Origin: an uncultured Actinobacillus sp.
GTDB lineage: Bacteria; Pseudomonadota; Gammaproteobacteria; Enterobacterales; Pasteurellaceae
DNA: 64,000 nt
Assembly: GCF_945915845.1 (NCBI RefSeq)
Contig: NZ_CAMEFX010000006.1
Location: 1-64,000, forward strand
Direction of reading: 5' to 3'
This document shows, piece by piece, positions 17,670-27,255 of the stretch. The first letter of the stretch is position 1, and the number at the start of each line of letters is the position of its first letter. The translations under genes and the position numbers were made by a program. The notes below the pieces were generated by a model. It did no database searches. It saw only the letters and a list, made by a program, of their open reading frames with translations, and had not been told where the DNA came from.

Positions 17670-20600
17670 TTATTTCAACGCAACACGTGCATTGCGGAAT
17701 AAGCGCATCCAAGCCCCATCTTCATTCCAATCTTCCGGATGCCATGAATTGCTTACTGTACGGAATACACGCTCTGGATGCGGCATCATAATTGCCACGC
17801 GTCCATTGGCATTGCTTAATGCGGTAATCCCGTCCACCGAGCCGTTCGGGTTCGCCGGGTACATTTCTGTCGGTTGAATATTGTTATCCACGAATTGCGC
17901 GACAATTAAACCTTGCTCACGTAAGCCTTGAAGTTGTGCCTCATGTTTAAACTCAACGCGACCTTCACCGTGAGAAACCGCGATTGGCATATGTGAACCT
18001 GCCATACCTTGGAACCACACAGAATTGCTCTCGTTAATGCGCACCAATGCCGCACGGGCTTCAAAGCGTTCTGAAGTATTACGCACAAAACGTGGCCAGT
18101 TTTCTGTACCCGGGATAATCTCTGCCAAGTTAGATAACATTTGACAACCGTTACAAATACCAATTGCTAGCGTGTCTTCACGATTGAAGAAAGTTTCAAA
18201 TTGGTCGCGAAGTGCGGTGTTAAATAGCACGGATTTCGCCCAACCACCACCTGCGCCCAGTACGTCACCATAAGAGAAACCGCCACAAGCGACCAATGCA
18301 TTGAAATCTTTCAAATTACGGCGCGCCGCGTGTAAATCACTCATATGCACATCAATGGCTTCAAAACCGGCACGATCGAAAGCCGCTGCCATTTCCACAT
18401 GGCTATTTACGCCTTGTTCACGCAAAATCGCAATGCGTGGTTTAACGCCTTTAGCGATATATGGCGCAGCAATATCTTCGTTGATATCGTAAGTTAAATG
18501 TGCGCTGAAGCCTTTGTCATTTGGTTCTTTCTTCGCTGCAAATTCTTGATCTGCACAAGCCGGATTATCACGCAAACGTTGCATTTGATGAGTTAGTTCC
18601 GCCCAAATTCCACGTAATTCAGAGCGTTTTTCGCTGAGTAAGACTTTATTACCACGTTTAATCTCAAATTCATCATTTGCAGACACTGAACCTAATTCTT
18701 TGGTTAATGCAAGTAAACCATGTTGTGCCAACACATCACGTACAGCATTTAAGTCGTTTTCGCGAACTTGAATGACTGCCCCTAATTCTTCATTGAACAA
18801 GACCGCTAAATCATTATCACCTAACGCGCTGATATCAACCGATACCCCACAATGCCCTGCAAATGCCATTTCTGCTAATGTGGCAATTAAGCCTCCGTCC
18901 GAACGGTCGTGGTAAGCCAATAATTTTTCTTGTTGAACCAAGGTTTGCATGGCGTCAAAGAAACCTTTTAAGTTCGTTACATTGACCACATCCGCAGGCT
19001 TATCCCCTAATTGTTTATACACTTGCGCAAGTGCGGTCGCACCGAGACGATTTTTGCCTTCACCCAAGTCAATTAATAATAAACGGCTATCGCCTTTGTC
19101 TGTGCGTAATTGTGGCGTCACGGTTTTACGTACATCTTCTACGCGTGCAAAGGCGGAAATCACTAAAGACAATGGTGCAGTTACGGTCTTTTGTTCGCCA
19201 TTTTCATTCCACGTGGTTTTCATTGACATGGAATCTTTGCCCACCGGAATGGTTAAACCTAATGCAGGGCAAAGTTCTTCGCCCACCGCTTTCACGGCCT
19301 CATAAAGCCCTGCATCTTCGCCTTTATGACCTGCGGCAGACATCCAGTTCGCCGATAATTTAATACGTTTAATATCGCCAATATTGGTTGCTGCAATATT
19401 GGTAATGGATTCGGCTACCGCTAAACGTGCTGATGCACCAAAATCTAACAATGCTACTGGCGCACGCTCGCCCATTGACATGGCTTCACCGTGGTAACTA
19501 TCCAAAGAGGCAGTGGTAACTGCCACATCCGAAACTGGAATTTGCCATGGTCCCACCATTTGATCTCGCGCAACCATCCCTGTGACTGAACGGTCGCCAA
19601 TAGTAATTAAGAACGTTTTTTCTGCCACCACAGGCAAACGTAACACGCGGTGTAATGCGTCCTTAATGCTAATGCCATCTTGTGAAACCGGCGCATTTTC
19701 CACCGCACTTGATGTCACATCACGAGTCATTTTTGGCGTTTTACCCAATAACACATTCATTGGCAAATCAATCGGATTATTACCAAAATGCGCATCGCTT
19801 AGGGTTAAATGCTCTTCTTGTGTGGCTTCGCCAATCACTGCATAAGGCGCGCGTTCACGCTGACAAAGTTCTTCAAATAATGGCAATTTTTCCGGTGAAA
19901 CCGCTAAGACATAACGTTCTTGTGATTCGTTACACCAAATTTCTAATGGAGACATACCGCGCTCGTCACTTAAAATGTTGCGTAATTCAAATTTACCGCC
20001 ACGACCGCCATCATGAACTAACTCAGGCATTGCATTAGATAAACCGCCTGCGCCCACATCGTGAATAAATAAAATCGGGTTATCAGCACCCATTTGCCAA
20101 CAACGGTCAATGACTTCTTGACAACGGCGTTCCATTTCCGGGTTATCACGTTGTACAGACGCAAAATCTAAATCTTCTTTTGATTTGCCTGAAGCCATTG
20201 ATGACGCTGCGCCACCACCTAAACCGATGTTCATGGCAGGACCGCCTAATACGATCAATTTAGCGCCAACCGGGATTTCGCCTTTTTGCACATGTTCTGC
20301 GCGAATATTACCGATGCCGCCTGCCAACATAATTGGTTTATGGTACCCACGAACTTCCTCGCCACCAAAACTGTTGACTTTTTCTTCATAAGTACGGAAA
20401 TAACCTAATAATGCCGGGCGACCAAATTCGTTATTAAATGCGGCACCGCCTAGTGGGCCTTCGATCATAATATCTAATGCAGAGGCAATACGACTTGGTT
20501 TAGAGAGCGGTGCTTCCCAAGGTTGCTCAAATCCTGGAATCACTAAGTTAGAAACGGAGAAACCCACTAAACCTGCTTTTGGTTTCGCGCCACGACCTGT

Positions 20601-21563
20601 CGCACCTTCATCACGAATTTCACCACCTGACCCTGTTGCCGCACCTGGGAATGGCGAAATGGCTGTTGGGTGGTTGTGAGTTTCCACTTTCATTAAAATA
20701 TGCGCATCTTCATTATGATAACGATATTGACCATCTTGATCAGGGAAGAAGCGCCCCACTTTTGAACCTTCCATAACCGCAGCGTTGTCTTTATAGGCAG
20801 ATAATACATATTCAGGGGTTTTCTCGAAGGTATTTTTGATCATTTTGAACAAAGATTTTTCTTGTTTTTCACCATCAATCACCCAGTCTGCATTAAAGAT
20901 TTTATGACGACAGTGTTCTGAGTTGGCTTGGGCAAACATATAAAGTTCAATATCCACAGGATTGCGACCAAGTGCGGTGAAATTTTCCACTAAATAATCA
21001 ATTTCATCATCCGCTAACGCCAAACCTAAATTCACATTCGCCGTTTCTAATGCTTTGCGACCACCATTCAACACATCAACAGTAGTAAATGGTTTTGGTT
21101 CTTGTTGATCAAATAATTTCGCGGCATCTTCCGCTTTACGTACTACGCTTTCCATCATGCGGTCATGAATATGCGAACGTAGTTTATCTTCTTCATCTGC
21201 AGTCAAAGTGCGGTCAAATTCAAAGTAGAATGCTAAACCGCGCTCAAGGCGAATCACTTTTTCCAAACCACAGTTATGTGCAATATCCGTTGCTTTTGAT
21301 GACCAAGATGAAATCGTACCAACGCGTGGAATGACAACAAAACATTCACCTTTTGGCTCATGCTGTGCAAGGGTTGGACCATAATGCAACAATTCTTCTA
21401 ACTCTTGAGTTTCTTCAACAGATAATGATGCTGATAAATGAGCGAAGTGCATATATTCTGCATAACAAGATTTCACCGGCAAATTCGCATTTTGGAAACG
21501 CGTTGCAAGTTGATTTAAACGGAAGTCAGACAAAGCGGCAGAGCCACGAAAGATTTGGAACAT
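17670..21563 (-). CDS. purL: Phosphoribosylformylglycinamidine synthase
   Basis: Large single-chain FGAM synthase that converts FGAR to FGAM with glutamine and ATP in purine synthesis. The 1297-residue length matches E. coli PurL (1295). ATP-binding and substrate loops ([30 protein letters not shown]) precede a C-terminal glutamine amidotransferase domain with the nucleophile Cys in GICNGCQML and HPERV near the end. The start at 21563 ([11 protein letters not shown]) is chosen because AAGGAA precedes it and it aligns with known PurL; the frame runs 48 bp further. A PurR-like box and a TATAAT lie upstream. Confidence 0.97.
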   Translation of the reverse strand: MFQIFRGSAALSDFRLNQLATRFQNANLPVKSCYAEYMHFAHLSASLSVEETQELEELLHYGPTLAQHEPKGECFVVIPRVGTISSWSSKATDIAHNCGLEKVIRLERGLAFYFEFDRTLTADEEDKLRSHIHDRMMESVVRKAEDAAKLFDQQEPKPFTTVDVLNGGRKALETANVNLGLALADDEIDYLVENFTALGRNPVDIELYMFAQANSEHCRHKIFNADWVIDGEKQEKSLFKMIKNTFEKTPEYVLSAYKDNAAVMEGSKVGRFFPDQDGQYRYHNEDAHILMKVETHNHPTAISPFPGAATGSGGEIRDEGATGRGAKPKAGLVGFSVSNLVIPGFEQPWEAPLSKPSRIASALDIMIEGPLGGAAFNNEFGRPALLGYFRTYEEKVNSFGGEEVRGYHKPIMLAGGIGNIRAEHVQKGEIPVGAKLIVLGGPAMNIGLGGGAASSMASGKSKEDLDFASVQRDNPEMERRCQEVIDRCWQMGADNPILFIHDVGAGGLSNAMPELVHDGGRGGKFELRNILSDERGMSPLEIWCNESQERYVLAVSPEKLPLFEELCQRERAPYAVIGEATQEEHLTLSDAHFGNNPIDLPMNVLLGKTPKMTRDVTSSAVENAPVSQDGISIKDALHRVLRLPVVAEKTFLITIGDRSVTGMVARDQMVGPWQIPVSDVAVTTASLDSYHGEAMSMGERAPVALLDFGASARLAVAESITNIAATNIGDIKRIKLSANWMSAAGHKGEDAGLYEAVKAVGEELCPALGLTIPVGKDSMSMKTTWNENGEQKTVTAPLSLVISAFARVEDVRKTVTPQLRTDKGDSRLLLIDLGEGKNRLGATALAQVYKQLGDKPADVVNVTNLKGFFDAMQTLVQQEKLLAYHDRSDGGLIATLAEMAFAGHCGVSVDISALGDNDLAVLFNEELGAVIQVRENDLNAVRDVLAQHGLLALTKELGSVSANDEFEIKRGNKVLLSEKRSELRGIWAELTHQMQRLRDNPACADQEFAAKKEPNDKGFSAHLTYDINEDIAAPYIAKGVKPRIAILREQGVNSHVEMAAAFDRAGFEAIDVHMSDLHAARRNLKDFNALVACGGFSYGDVLGAGGGWAKSVLFNTALRDQFETFFNREDTLAIGICNGCQMLSNLAEIIPGTENWPRFVRNTSERFEARAALVRINESNSVWFQGMAGSHMPIAVSHGEGRVEFKHEAQLQGLREQGLIVAQFVDNNIQPTEMYPANPNGSVDGITALSNANGRVAIMMPHPERVFRTVSNSWHPEDWNEDGAWMRLFRNARVALK

Positions 21564-21631
21564 AGGAATTTCCTTGTTTAATTGAGAATTCATTGAAAAA
21601 TAGATAGGCAAAACGCCCTTAAATCGGGCGT

Positions 21632-21670
21632 ATTATAAAGGAAATTTAGAATAAAGGGAAACGTTTGCGC
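21632..21670 (-). promoter_or_regulatory. purL promoter with PurR-like operator
   Basis: On the minus strand a TATAAT (21632-21637) is preceded by a PurR-like 16-mer (21655-21670) with the core AAACGTTTGCG. That 16-mer matches the ACGCAAACGTTTGCGT palindrome at about 12 positions. The box falls where the -35 would lie, so bound PurR would block the promoter. The -35 itself is weak. Confidence 0.6.
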
Positions 21671-21731
21671 AGGTTGATTTAACAAGAAAAAAGCCCTGAA
21701 AACACAGGGCTAAATTTGAATGACTAATCTC

Positions 21732-23801
21732 TTACTGCAACAACGAAATATCCGCCACCTGTAAGAACAAGTTACGTAAGTTGTTTAGAATTGCTTGACG
21801 GTTTTGGCGAAGTTTTGGATCTTCGGCATTAACCATCACTTTATCGAAGAAGTTATCCACCACTTCACGTAAACCGGCTAAGCGGTCAAGTGCGGTTTGA
21901 TATTCGCCTTTTTCAAACAGTGGCGCAAGCTCTGCTTGTAATGTAATTACTTGTTCTGCAAGGGCTTTTTCTTCCGCTTCCACTAATAAAGTGCGGTCGA
22001 TTTCTGATGAGATTTCGCCTTCTACTTTCGCCAAAATGTTGCTCACACGTTTATTCGCTGCCGCCAATGCTTCTGCACTGTCTAAGGTGCGGAAATGCGA
22101 CACTGCACGCACACGCGCATCAAAATCTGCCGGGCGAGTTGGACGGCGAGCAAGTACCGCTTGGATAACGTCCACCGCAATGCCTTCATCTTGATACCAC
22201 GCACGGAAACGACCGAGCATAAAGTCCACCACTTCTTCTACAACATTGCTATTGGTGAGTTTGTCGCCAAACAATTTCGCTGAAGTTGCCACTAAATCGC
22301 TCAGATCAAGCGGTAAGTTTTTCTCTACAATAATGCGTAACGCACCAAGTGCCGCACGGCGTAAAGCGAATGGGTCGGCACTGCCTTTCGGTTGCTGACC
22401 GATACCAAAAATCCCTGTGAGCGTATCGAATTTATCCGCTAATGCAACAGAACTTGCCACCAGCGATTTCGGTAACTCATCGCCTGCAAAGCGTGGCATA
22501 TATTGCTCGTTCAACGCCACCGCCACTTCTTCATCTTCGCCATCGTGACGAGCATAGTGCATACCCATTACGCCTTGCGTATCGGTAAATTCAAACACCA
22601 TATTGGTCATTAAGTCACATTTCGACAACAAGCCGGCACGTTTCGCCTTGGTTTCATCGGCACCAATTTGTTTTGCAATTTCGCCTGCAAGCTGTTCAAT
22701 GCGAGCGGTTTTGTCACGCAATGTACCAAGTTGTTGTTGGAACAACACTGTTTCTAAACGTGGTAACTGATCTTCCAAACGCTGTTTTAAGTCGGTTTTG
22801 AAGAAGAATTCCGCATCGGTCAAACGTGGACGCACCACTTTTTCGTTCCCTTCGATGATTTTGCTTGGATCTTCAGGGTTGATGTTCGACACAAAGATAA
22901 AGTGCGGTAACAATTTGCCCTCTTTATCGTAAATCGGGAAGTATTTTTGGTCGCCTTTCATTGTGTAAACCAAGGCTTCCGCAGGCACAGCAAGGAAACG
23001 CTCTTCAAACTTCGCCGCCAACACGTTCGGATATTCCACCAAAGACGTCACTTCGTCTAACAAGTCTTCTTCAATATCCGCCACGCCACCTAAAGCGGTC
23101 GCTTTTTCTTGGGCTTTTGCAAGAATTAACGCTTTACGCTCGTTGAAGTCCGCAACCACTGAGCCTTTTTCTTTCAACAAAGCAGGGTATTGATCGGCGT
23201 GGCTGATTTGGAACTCACGCTCGCCTAAGAAACGGTGACCACGAACGGTTGTACCGCTTGCCACACCTAAAATTTCGCCTTCGATCAGCTCATCGCCCAA
23301 CAATAAAGTCACTGTGTGAACAGGACGCACGAACTGCTCGGTTTTATCGCCCCAACGCATTGTTTTCGGGATAGGTAATTTCGCCAATGCATTGCTAATC
23401 ATACCGACTAACAAGTTTTTGGTCGGCTGACCTTCGATCACCGCACGGTGAACCAGCCATTCGCCTTTATCGGTAGCAATACGCTCCGCCTGCTCAACGG
23501 TAATGCCACAGCCTTTCGCCCAGCCTTCCGCCGCTTTGGTCGGCTTACCTTCCGCATCAAACGCCGCCGACACCGCCGGACCACGTTTTTCCACTTCTTT
23601 GCTTGGCTGTGCAGTCGCAAGCCCCAATACTTTCACCGCTAAACGGCGTGGTGCCGCAAACCATTCCACTTTGTCAAAGCTCAAACCTGCTTGGTTTAAT
23701 TCCGCTTCAACATTCTCCGCAAACGCGGTCGCTAATTTTTTGAGTGCCTTCGGTGGCAGCTCTTCTGTGCCGATCTCGGCGAGGAAGTTTTGTGTTGTCA
23801 T
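21732..23801 (-). CDS. glyS: Glycyl-tRNA synthetase beta subunit
   Basis: The tRNA-binding and editing subunit of the alpha2beta2 glycyl-tRNA synthetase. The 689-residue length and the opening [16 protein letters not shown] fit the family, as does [17 protein letters not shown]. Normally glyQ lies directly upstream. Here glyQ is on the same strand but about 6 kb away, with eight genes between. The start ATG at 23801 is 13 bp from the stop of an unrelated AT-rich gene, so glyS may need its own promoter or rely on read-through. Confidence 0.97.
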   Translation of the reverse strand: MTTQNFLAEIGTEELPPKALKKLATAFAENVEAELNQAGLSFDKVEWFAAPRRLAVKVLGLATAQPSKEVEKRGPAVSAAFDAEGKPTKAAEGWAKGCGITVEQAERIATDKGEWLVHRAVIEGQPTKNLLVGMISNALAKLPIPKTMRWGDKTEQFVRPVHTVTLLLGDELIEGEILGVASGTTVRGHRFLGEREFQISHADQYPALLKEKGSVVADFNERKALILAKAQEKATALGGVADIEEDLLDEVTSLVEYPNVLAAKFEERFLAVPAEALVYTMKGDQKYFPIYDKEGKLLPHFIFVSNINPEDPSKIIEGNEKVVRPRLTDAEFFFKTDLKQRLEDQLPRLETVLFQQQLGTLRDKTARIEQLAGEIAKQIGADETKAKRAGLLSKCDLMTNMVFEFTDTQGVMGMHYARHDGEDEEVAVALNEQYMPRFAGDELPKSLVASSVALADKFDTLTGIFGIGQQPKGSADPFALRRAALGALRIIVEKNLPLDLSDLVATSAKLFGDKLTNSNVVEEVVDFMLGRFRAWYQDEGIAVDVIQAVLARRPTRPADFDARVRAVSHFRTLDSAEALAAANKRVSNILAKVEGEISSEIDRTLLVEAEEKALAEQVITLQAELAPLFEKGEYQTALDRLAGLREVVDNFFDKVMVNAEDPKLRQNRQAILNNLRNLFLQVADISLLQ

Positions 23802-23814
23802 TGTTAATTTCTCA

Positions 23815-24294
23815 TTAAAGCTGTCTTATTAAAAAATTTTTTAAATTATTTAAATTTAAGGGGTATAAATTTATTTTATGCTTTTTCTTTTTTTGAAATA
23901 TTCCATTTTTAAAGAATAATTCATACTTCGGTTCAACAGATAATTCATCAGATACATCTATTGTTCCAGTGAAATCTAGTTTTAGATTCAAATTAAAATA
24001 TCCACATTGGGCACCAATATCTAAGTCTATCCAATCATATTGATGTATTAAGAAAGACTCTTTAGCTACTACATTATTAAGAGTTGGATAATTCTCTGAA
24101 TCAATAATCAAATGTCTAAGATAAAGTTGATCATTTAATACGGCATAAAAGCAGAAAAAACTATCAATTTTACTACGGTGTTGAGATAGAATGAATCCAT
24201 AATTCTCTGGATTAAATATATGACGATTCCATATTCTATATTCATATGTATCATCAGCACTAAAAGTAAGTTTTCCGTATGAATGAATGACCAT
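23815..24294 (-). CDS. Hypothetical protein, AT-rich accessory gene
   Basis: I do not recognise this 159-residue protein. It has no signal peptide or membrane segment. It is rich in aromatic residues and beta-strand-like stretches ([28 protein letters not shown]), with a basic run KKKKHK near the C-terminus. Base composition is strikingly AT-rich beside glyS, which suggests recent transfer. It starts 17 bp after the stop of another AT-rich unknown on the same strand, so the two are probably a pair. Confidence 0.6.
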   Translation of the reverse strand: MVIHSYGKLTFSADDTYEYRIWNRHIFNPENYGFILSQHRSKIDSFFCFYAVLNDQLYLRHLIIDSENYPTLNNVVAKESFLIHQYDWIDLDIGAQCGYFNLNLKLDFTGTIDVSDELSVEPKYELFFKNGIFQKKKKHKINLYPLNLNNLKNFLIRQL

Positions 24295-24311
24295 TTTGAT
24301 ATCTATAATAC

Positions 24312-24716
24312 CTAATTTTCAATGTAAGTCTTTTCGGCTCCGTGACCAAAATTCAAATCATAGATTTTCTTTTGATATATTCCTAACTCTTTTAATAATG
24401 AATCACTATTAGAAGTAGAATGGAAACGATATCTCCATCTACCATTCTTTGTTTGAAACCTTTCATAGCGGGTAACTTTGTAGGCAGATACGACTAAATT
24501 CTCTCCACCTGTATTTACGCCGATAATATATTGAATTTTATCTGCTTTTTCTTTCGCTAAAATCCAATTTCCTAATGTTCTAGATTTTAAATTAGTGTCA
24601 TCAAAATTCTGTAATGTAAAATTAAGGCTATCATTTTTGGATAATTCTAAAGCATTTTTAATTTTAACGACTAAAATTAAACCTGTTGCATTAATCTTAT
24701 TTTTAGAAATTTGCAT
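24312..24716 (-). CDS. Hypothetical protein, AT-rich accessory gene
   Basis: I do not recognise this protein, 134 residues from the chosen start. A longer frame to 24782 exists, but its extra residues would be encoded by the hairpin element at 24737. The ATG at 24716 has GGAGAA nine bases upstream, so it is preferred. Visible features are an N-terminal beta-rich part (GLILVVKIKNALEL), YIIGVNTGGENLVVSAYKVTRYER in the middle and a Gly-rich C-terminus. It is AT-rich like the next gene and sits between a repeat element and glyS. No function is offered. Confidence 0.6.
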   Translation of the reverse strand: MQISKNKINATGLILVVKIKNALELSKNDSLNFTLQNFDDTNLKSRTLGNWILAKEKADKIQYIIGVNTGGENLVVSAYKVTRYERFQTKNGRWRYRFHSTSNSDSLLKELGIYQKKIYDLNFGHGAEKTYIEN

Positions 24717-24736
24717 TTTTATTTTCTCCACTATTT

Positions 24737-24842
24737 CCCCATACTGACGTATGGGGTTACCCATAGTGCGGTTGCTCCGCAACCTATTTACTTGTCGCAG
24801 AGCGACAACACTATGCTTAACCTAGTACGTTAGTGCTAGGTT
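24737..24842 (-). repeat. Four-hairpin intergenic element, variant B copy 1
   Basis: Plus-strand order is CCCCATAC / GTATGGGG; GGTTGC / GCAACC around TCC; TTGTCGC / GCGACAA around AGA; AACCTAGTAC / GTGCTAGGTT around GTTA. Read on the minus strand it has the same order of modules as variant A. It contains AGTGCGGT (24765-24772), eight of nine bases of the uptake signal. Its end overlaps the 3' end of the DUF1016 gene and provides that gene's last residues and stop codon. Confidence 0.85.
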
Positions 24843-25884
24843 GTACCGTAAATCTCTGCTTCGCCCTTTCCACCGCCAAATGTAACCGTTGTTCCAGCAC
24901 TTCTTTACTCGGTAAGACCGTGGTGTATTCGGCAATATGAATATCCGACTGTTTTAAATCCAACAACTCCACTTGCTCTTGCTTTTTCGATGTGCAAAGA
25001 ATAATCCCAAGCGGTGGATTTTCATCGGCTTCTTGCTCATATTTTGCTAACCACGCCAAATATAATTCCATTTGGCTTTTATGGGCGTGTTTAAAGGCTT
25101 CTGTTTTAAGCTCAATGGCAATCAAGCGTTTGAGTTTCCGATTATAAAACAGCAAGTCGATATAAAAATCATCATTGTCAATCTGAATACGTTTTTGACG
25201 AGCGACAAAAGTAAAACCTGCTCCCAATTCCAATAAGAATTGTTCGATCTCTCGTAAAATCGCATCTTCCAGATCTTTTTCCATATAACGATCATTAAGA
25301 TCAAGAAAATCCAAAATATAAGGATCTTTTAACACTAATGATTGATTATACTCGCCTTTTTCTCTTAATAACGCCAGCTCTTGCACAATGGTTTCATCAG
25401 GCTTCTTAGAAATTGCTGTGCGTTCAAATAACAGTGAACCAATACGATCATCGAGTGTTCTTACCGACCATCTTTCCTGTGCTGCCATTGTGGCGTAGAA
25501 ATCACGTTTTATTGGGTCGTCAATAACAAAAAGTTTAGTAAAATGTGTCCAGCTCAATTTTGCAATCAGTGATTGCAAAATCTCAATATCAGGAAATTGT
25601 GATGCAAATTGCATCATATATCCTAAATTTCTTTTACTCCAACCTTTCCCAAACTGCTTGGTTAAATGAGTAGATAATTTAGGAATAATATCTTCCCCAT
25701 ATTTTGCACGCTCACCCTGCAAAATATAATCATTAATCCGCTTGCCAATATGCCAGTAAAGCAACGTTAATTCTGCATTCACAGCCACCGTCATTCTCTG
25801 TTTAGACGAATGAATTAACTGGCTGATTTCAGTGATAAATGTTTTTGAATGTTCAGCTTGTGTGATTAACTGCTTTTCTGTCAT
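24817..25884 (-). CDS. DUF1016 (YhcG-type) PDDEXK nuclease-domain protein
   Basis: A 355-residue protein with an N-terminal DUF1016 helical domain (TLLYWHIGKRINDYILQGE, GWSKRNLGYMMQFASQFPD) and a C-terminal PD-(D/E)XK nuclease-like domain. The D of FYIDLLFYNRKLKRL and the E-x-K of IAIELKTEAF are the candidate active site. Family members often accompany restriction-modification or other mobile defence genes, but no such partner is adjacent here. RBS GGAAACGAT precedes the start. The final residues (about VQPSTNVLG) and the stop lie inside a variant B hairpin element. A paralogue is at 39777. Confidence 0.85.
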   Translation of the reverse strand: MTEKQLITQAEHSKTFITEISQLIHSSKQRMTVAVNAELTLLYWHIGKRINDYILQGERAKYGEDIIPKLSTHLTKQFGKGWSKRNLGYMMQFASQFPDIEILQSLIAKLSWTHFTKLFVIDDPIKRDFYATMAAQERWSVRTLDDRIGSLLFERTAISKKPDETIVQELALLREKGEYNQSLVLKDPYILDFLDLNDRYMEKDLEDAILREIEQFLLELGAGFTFVARQKRIQIDNDDFYIDLLFYNRKLKRLIAIELKTEAFKHAHKSQMELYLAWLAKYEQEADENPPLGIILCTSKKQEQVELLDLKQSDIHIAEYTTVLPSKEVLEQRLHLAVERAKQRFTVQPSTNVLG

Positions 25885-25907
25885 ATCGTTTCCTTTATTG
25901 GATCCGC

Positions 25908-25968
25908 AATCTTTTTAGCTTGTAACTGAGCGACAATTCTATGTTTAACCTAGTACGTCAGTACTAGG
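25908..25968 (-). repeat. Four-hairpin element, variant B, degenerate partial copy 2
   Basis: It retains the CCTAGTAC / GTACTAGG hairpin (25949-25968, loop GTCA), and a decayed TTGT-ACTGAGCGACAA version of the AGA-loop hairpin. Only remnants of the third module (TCCGCAA) survive, and the fourth is missing. It lies just upstream of the DUF1016 gene, in the same orientation as the other B copies. Confidence 0.65.
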
Positions 25969-26020
25969 ATATGAACTCTCTTAGATAAAGCTACATTATT
26001 CGCCTTTTCAACGCCAATTC

Positions 26021-26070
26021 AATTCGGTACGCAGTGAGTTCCGAATTTGAGACGCACTGCGTCTCGAATT
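26021..26070. repeat. Tandem pair of AATT-bounded palindromes (type C)
   Basis: Two adjoining palindromes share one AATT boundary. The first runs 26021-26047 with AATTCGG / CCGAATT ends and CGCAGTG in the middle. The second is GAGACGC / GCGTCTC around ACT (26049-26065), bounded by AATT. A third relative is at 26897. They lie between variant B copies 2 and 3 in a gene-free stretch. Confidence 0.6.
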
Positions 26071-26113
26071 GAAAAAATTTGCAAAAGATCTGTGAAATTA
26101 TACCGCTTGTTAT

Positions 26114-26218
26114 CCCCATACTAACGTATGGGGTTACGCATAGTGCGGTTGCTCCGCAACCTATTGTGTTTGTCGCAGAGCGACAACACTATGCTTAACC
26201 TAGTACGTCAGTGCTAGG
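26114..26218 (-). repeat. Four-hairpin intergenic element, variant B copy 3
   Basis: All four modules are present: CCCCATAC / GTATGGGG around TAAC, GGTTGC / GCAACC, TTGTCGC / GCGACAA around AGA, and CCTAGTAC / GTGCTAGG. It is nearly identical to copy 1, with the same orientation, and includes AGTGCGGT at 26142-26149. It ends 6 bp from the stop of the NYN-domain gene. Confidence 0.85.
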
Positions 26219-26224
26219 GGTAAC

Positions 26225-26857
26225 TCAAAGATAACTCACTTTATTTTCATTTACCTTAATCAACTTTTTCTGAGCTAATTGCTCAATAATTTTAGGGAGC
26301 AATTTTTCTGCTTCTTTTTTATCAACGCCTCTCAGACAGGTTTGACTACGAATATGATTTTTTAGTTTTTCTAGTGTTGCCGGTAAATGACGCTTTTCAA
26401 TTTTTACCACAAACGCCTTAAATTCTTGAGCTACCTGAATAATCTTTTCTTTTTCTGCATTATTTACATTCGTTACTTGACTAGGCAATAACGGCAAAGC
26501 GATCTTTTCTTCAGTTTGGTTAATCGCTTTTCTAAAACAAATTCTCGGTTCTCGTTGGTGTTGAATAAATTGGCAAATACCATCAAAACCTTTGTCATTC
26601 GATAAAATATGAAACTCAATATTTTTATCGGTGCTTATATCTAACTTGCCTAAATAATAAGTAAGATGAAAATCTACATTATTTTTTGAAATATCTTTTA
26701 CAGTAATTAAGGTAATGTTTATTTCATCATTAAATTTTTCGGTTAAACGCAATTGGTTATTTACCGAACCGATAAATAAAAAAGTGCGGTCATATTCTTG
26801 TAAATTTAAACCGTCTAATGAATTCACATTTTCATAATCAATAAAAGCGTATTTCAT
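26225..26857 (-). CDS. NYN/PIN-like domain protein, probable ribonuclease
   Basis: A 210-residue cytoplasmic protein. The N-terminal half fits the NYN nuclease fold: FIDYENVN with the first acidic residue near position 7, NNVDFHLTYYLG near 70, and ILSNDKGFDGI near 95-105 with another Asp. These acids form a metal site in PIN-like RNases. The C-terminal part (VKIEKRHLPATLEKLKNHI and on) looks like a helical or winged-helix RNA/DNA-binding domain. AAGGAG precedes the start. It is bracketed on both sides by hairpin elements of the same type and orientation. Confidence 0.75.
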   Translation of the reverse strand: MKYAFIDYENVNSLDGLNLQEYDRTFLFIGSVNNQLRLTEKFNDEINITLITVKDISKNNVDFHLTYYLGKLDISTDKNIEFHILSNDKGFDGICQFIQHQREPRICFRKAINQTEEKIALPLLPSQVTNVNNAEKEKIIQVAQEFKAFVVKIEKRHLPATLEKLKNHIRSQTCLRGVDKKEAEKLLPKIIEQLAQKKLIKVNENKVSYL

Positions 26858-26896
26858 TAGATTTACTCCTTTACTTTATTATTCATCCATCAAGTC

Positions 26897-26923
26897 AATT
26901 ATGCACGCAGTGCGTGCACAATT
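26897..26923. repeat. AATT-bounded palindrome (type C)
   Basis: Arms TGCACGC and GCGTGCA around loop AGT are flanked by AATT at each end. The central CGCAGTGCG matches the palindromes at 26021-26070. It lies between the NYN gene and variant B copy 4. Confidence 0.55.
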
Positions 26924-26934
26924 AAAAATTGCCA

Positions 26935-26996
26935 TAACCTATTTTACTTGTCGCAGAGCGACAACACTATGCTTAACCTAGTACGTCAGTGCTAGG
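26935..26996 (-). repeat. Four-hairpin element, variant B, truncated copy 4
   Basis: It keeps TTGTCGC / GCGACAA around AGA (26948-26964) and CCTAGTAC / GTGCTAGG (26977-26996). Of the other two modules only the linker CATAACCTATTT remains. The last hairpin encodes the C-terminal residues and the TAG stop of the thioredoxin-fold gene that starts at 27244. Confidence 0.8.
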
Positions 26997-27244
26997 GGTA
27001 ACTCAGCTAAATCCAACACCACTCTCTCATCTTCCAACACCAACGCAGGAATGCCGATATAGCCATTGGCTTTGGCGTTATCAAAAGCAGGGTGGTTATC
27101 GCGAAGTTTTAAAAAAGCTTTTAAATTTGCACCGCCTGTTGTCATTTCGCGTTCTTCGTAGTCAATACCAAGACGTTGTAATTCAGCGACAAACGGGGCG
27201 GTATCAGGACACCAGTGGGCGAAATATAAAACTGGTTTTGTCAT
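26978..27244 (-). CDS. Glutaredoxin-like small thioredoxin-fold protein
   Basis: An 88-residue protein starting MTKPVLYFAHWCPDTAPF. The single Cys in WCPDT sits where redox Cys lies in the thioredoxin fold, and GIPALVLEDERVV supplies the cis-Pro strand. It may be a monothiol glutaredoxin-like protein; the partner is unknown. The start at 27244 has GGAG six bases upstream; a longer frame to 27256 has none. The final residues (LALTY) and the stop codon come from the hairpin element at 26977-26996, so the native C-terminus may have been replaced. It overlaps nothing but begins 12 bp after the phosphatase stop. Confidence 0.7.
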   Translation of the reverse strand: MTKPVLYFAHWCPDTAPFVAELQRLGIDYEEREMTTGGANLKAFLKLRDNHPAFDNAKANGYIGIPALVLEDERVVLDLAELPLALTY

Positions 27245-27255
27245 ATTGAACTCCA

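Noticed and set aside
19682..20038. Open frame of 118 codons on the plus strand
   Set aside because: It lies antisense within purL, with no RBS and no recognisable protein.
24717..24782. N-terminal extension of the AT-rich gene at 24312
   Set aside because: The extra residues would be encoded by the hairpin element, and a good RBS precedes the internal ATG at 24716.
24737..26996. Regularly repeated hairpins that at first resemble a CRISPR array
   Set aside because: Spacing is irregular, the units are about 105 bp with four different hairpins, whole genes lie between them, and there are no short unique spacers or cas genes.
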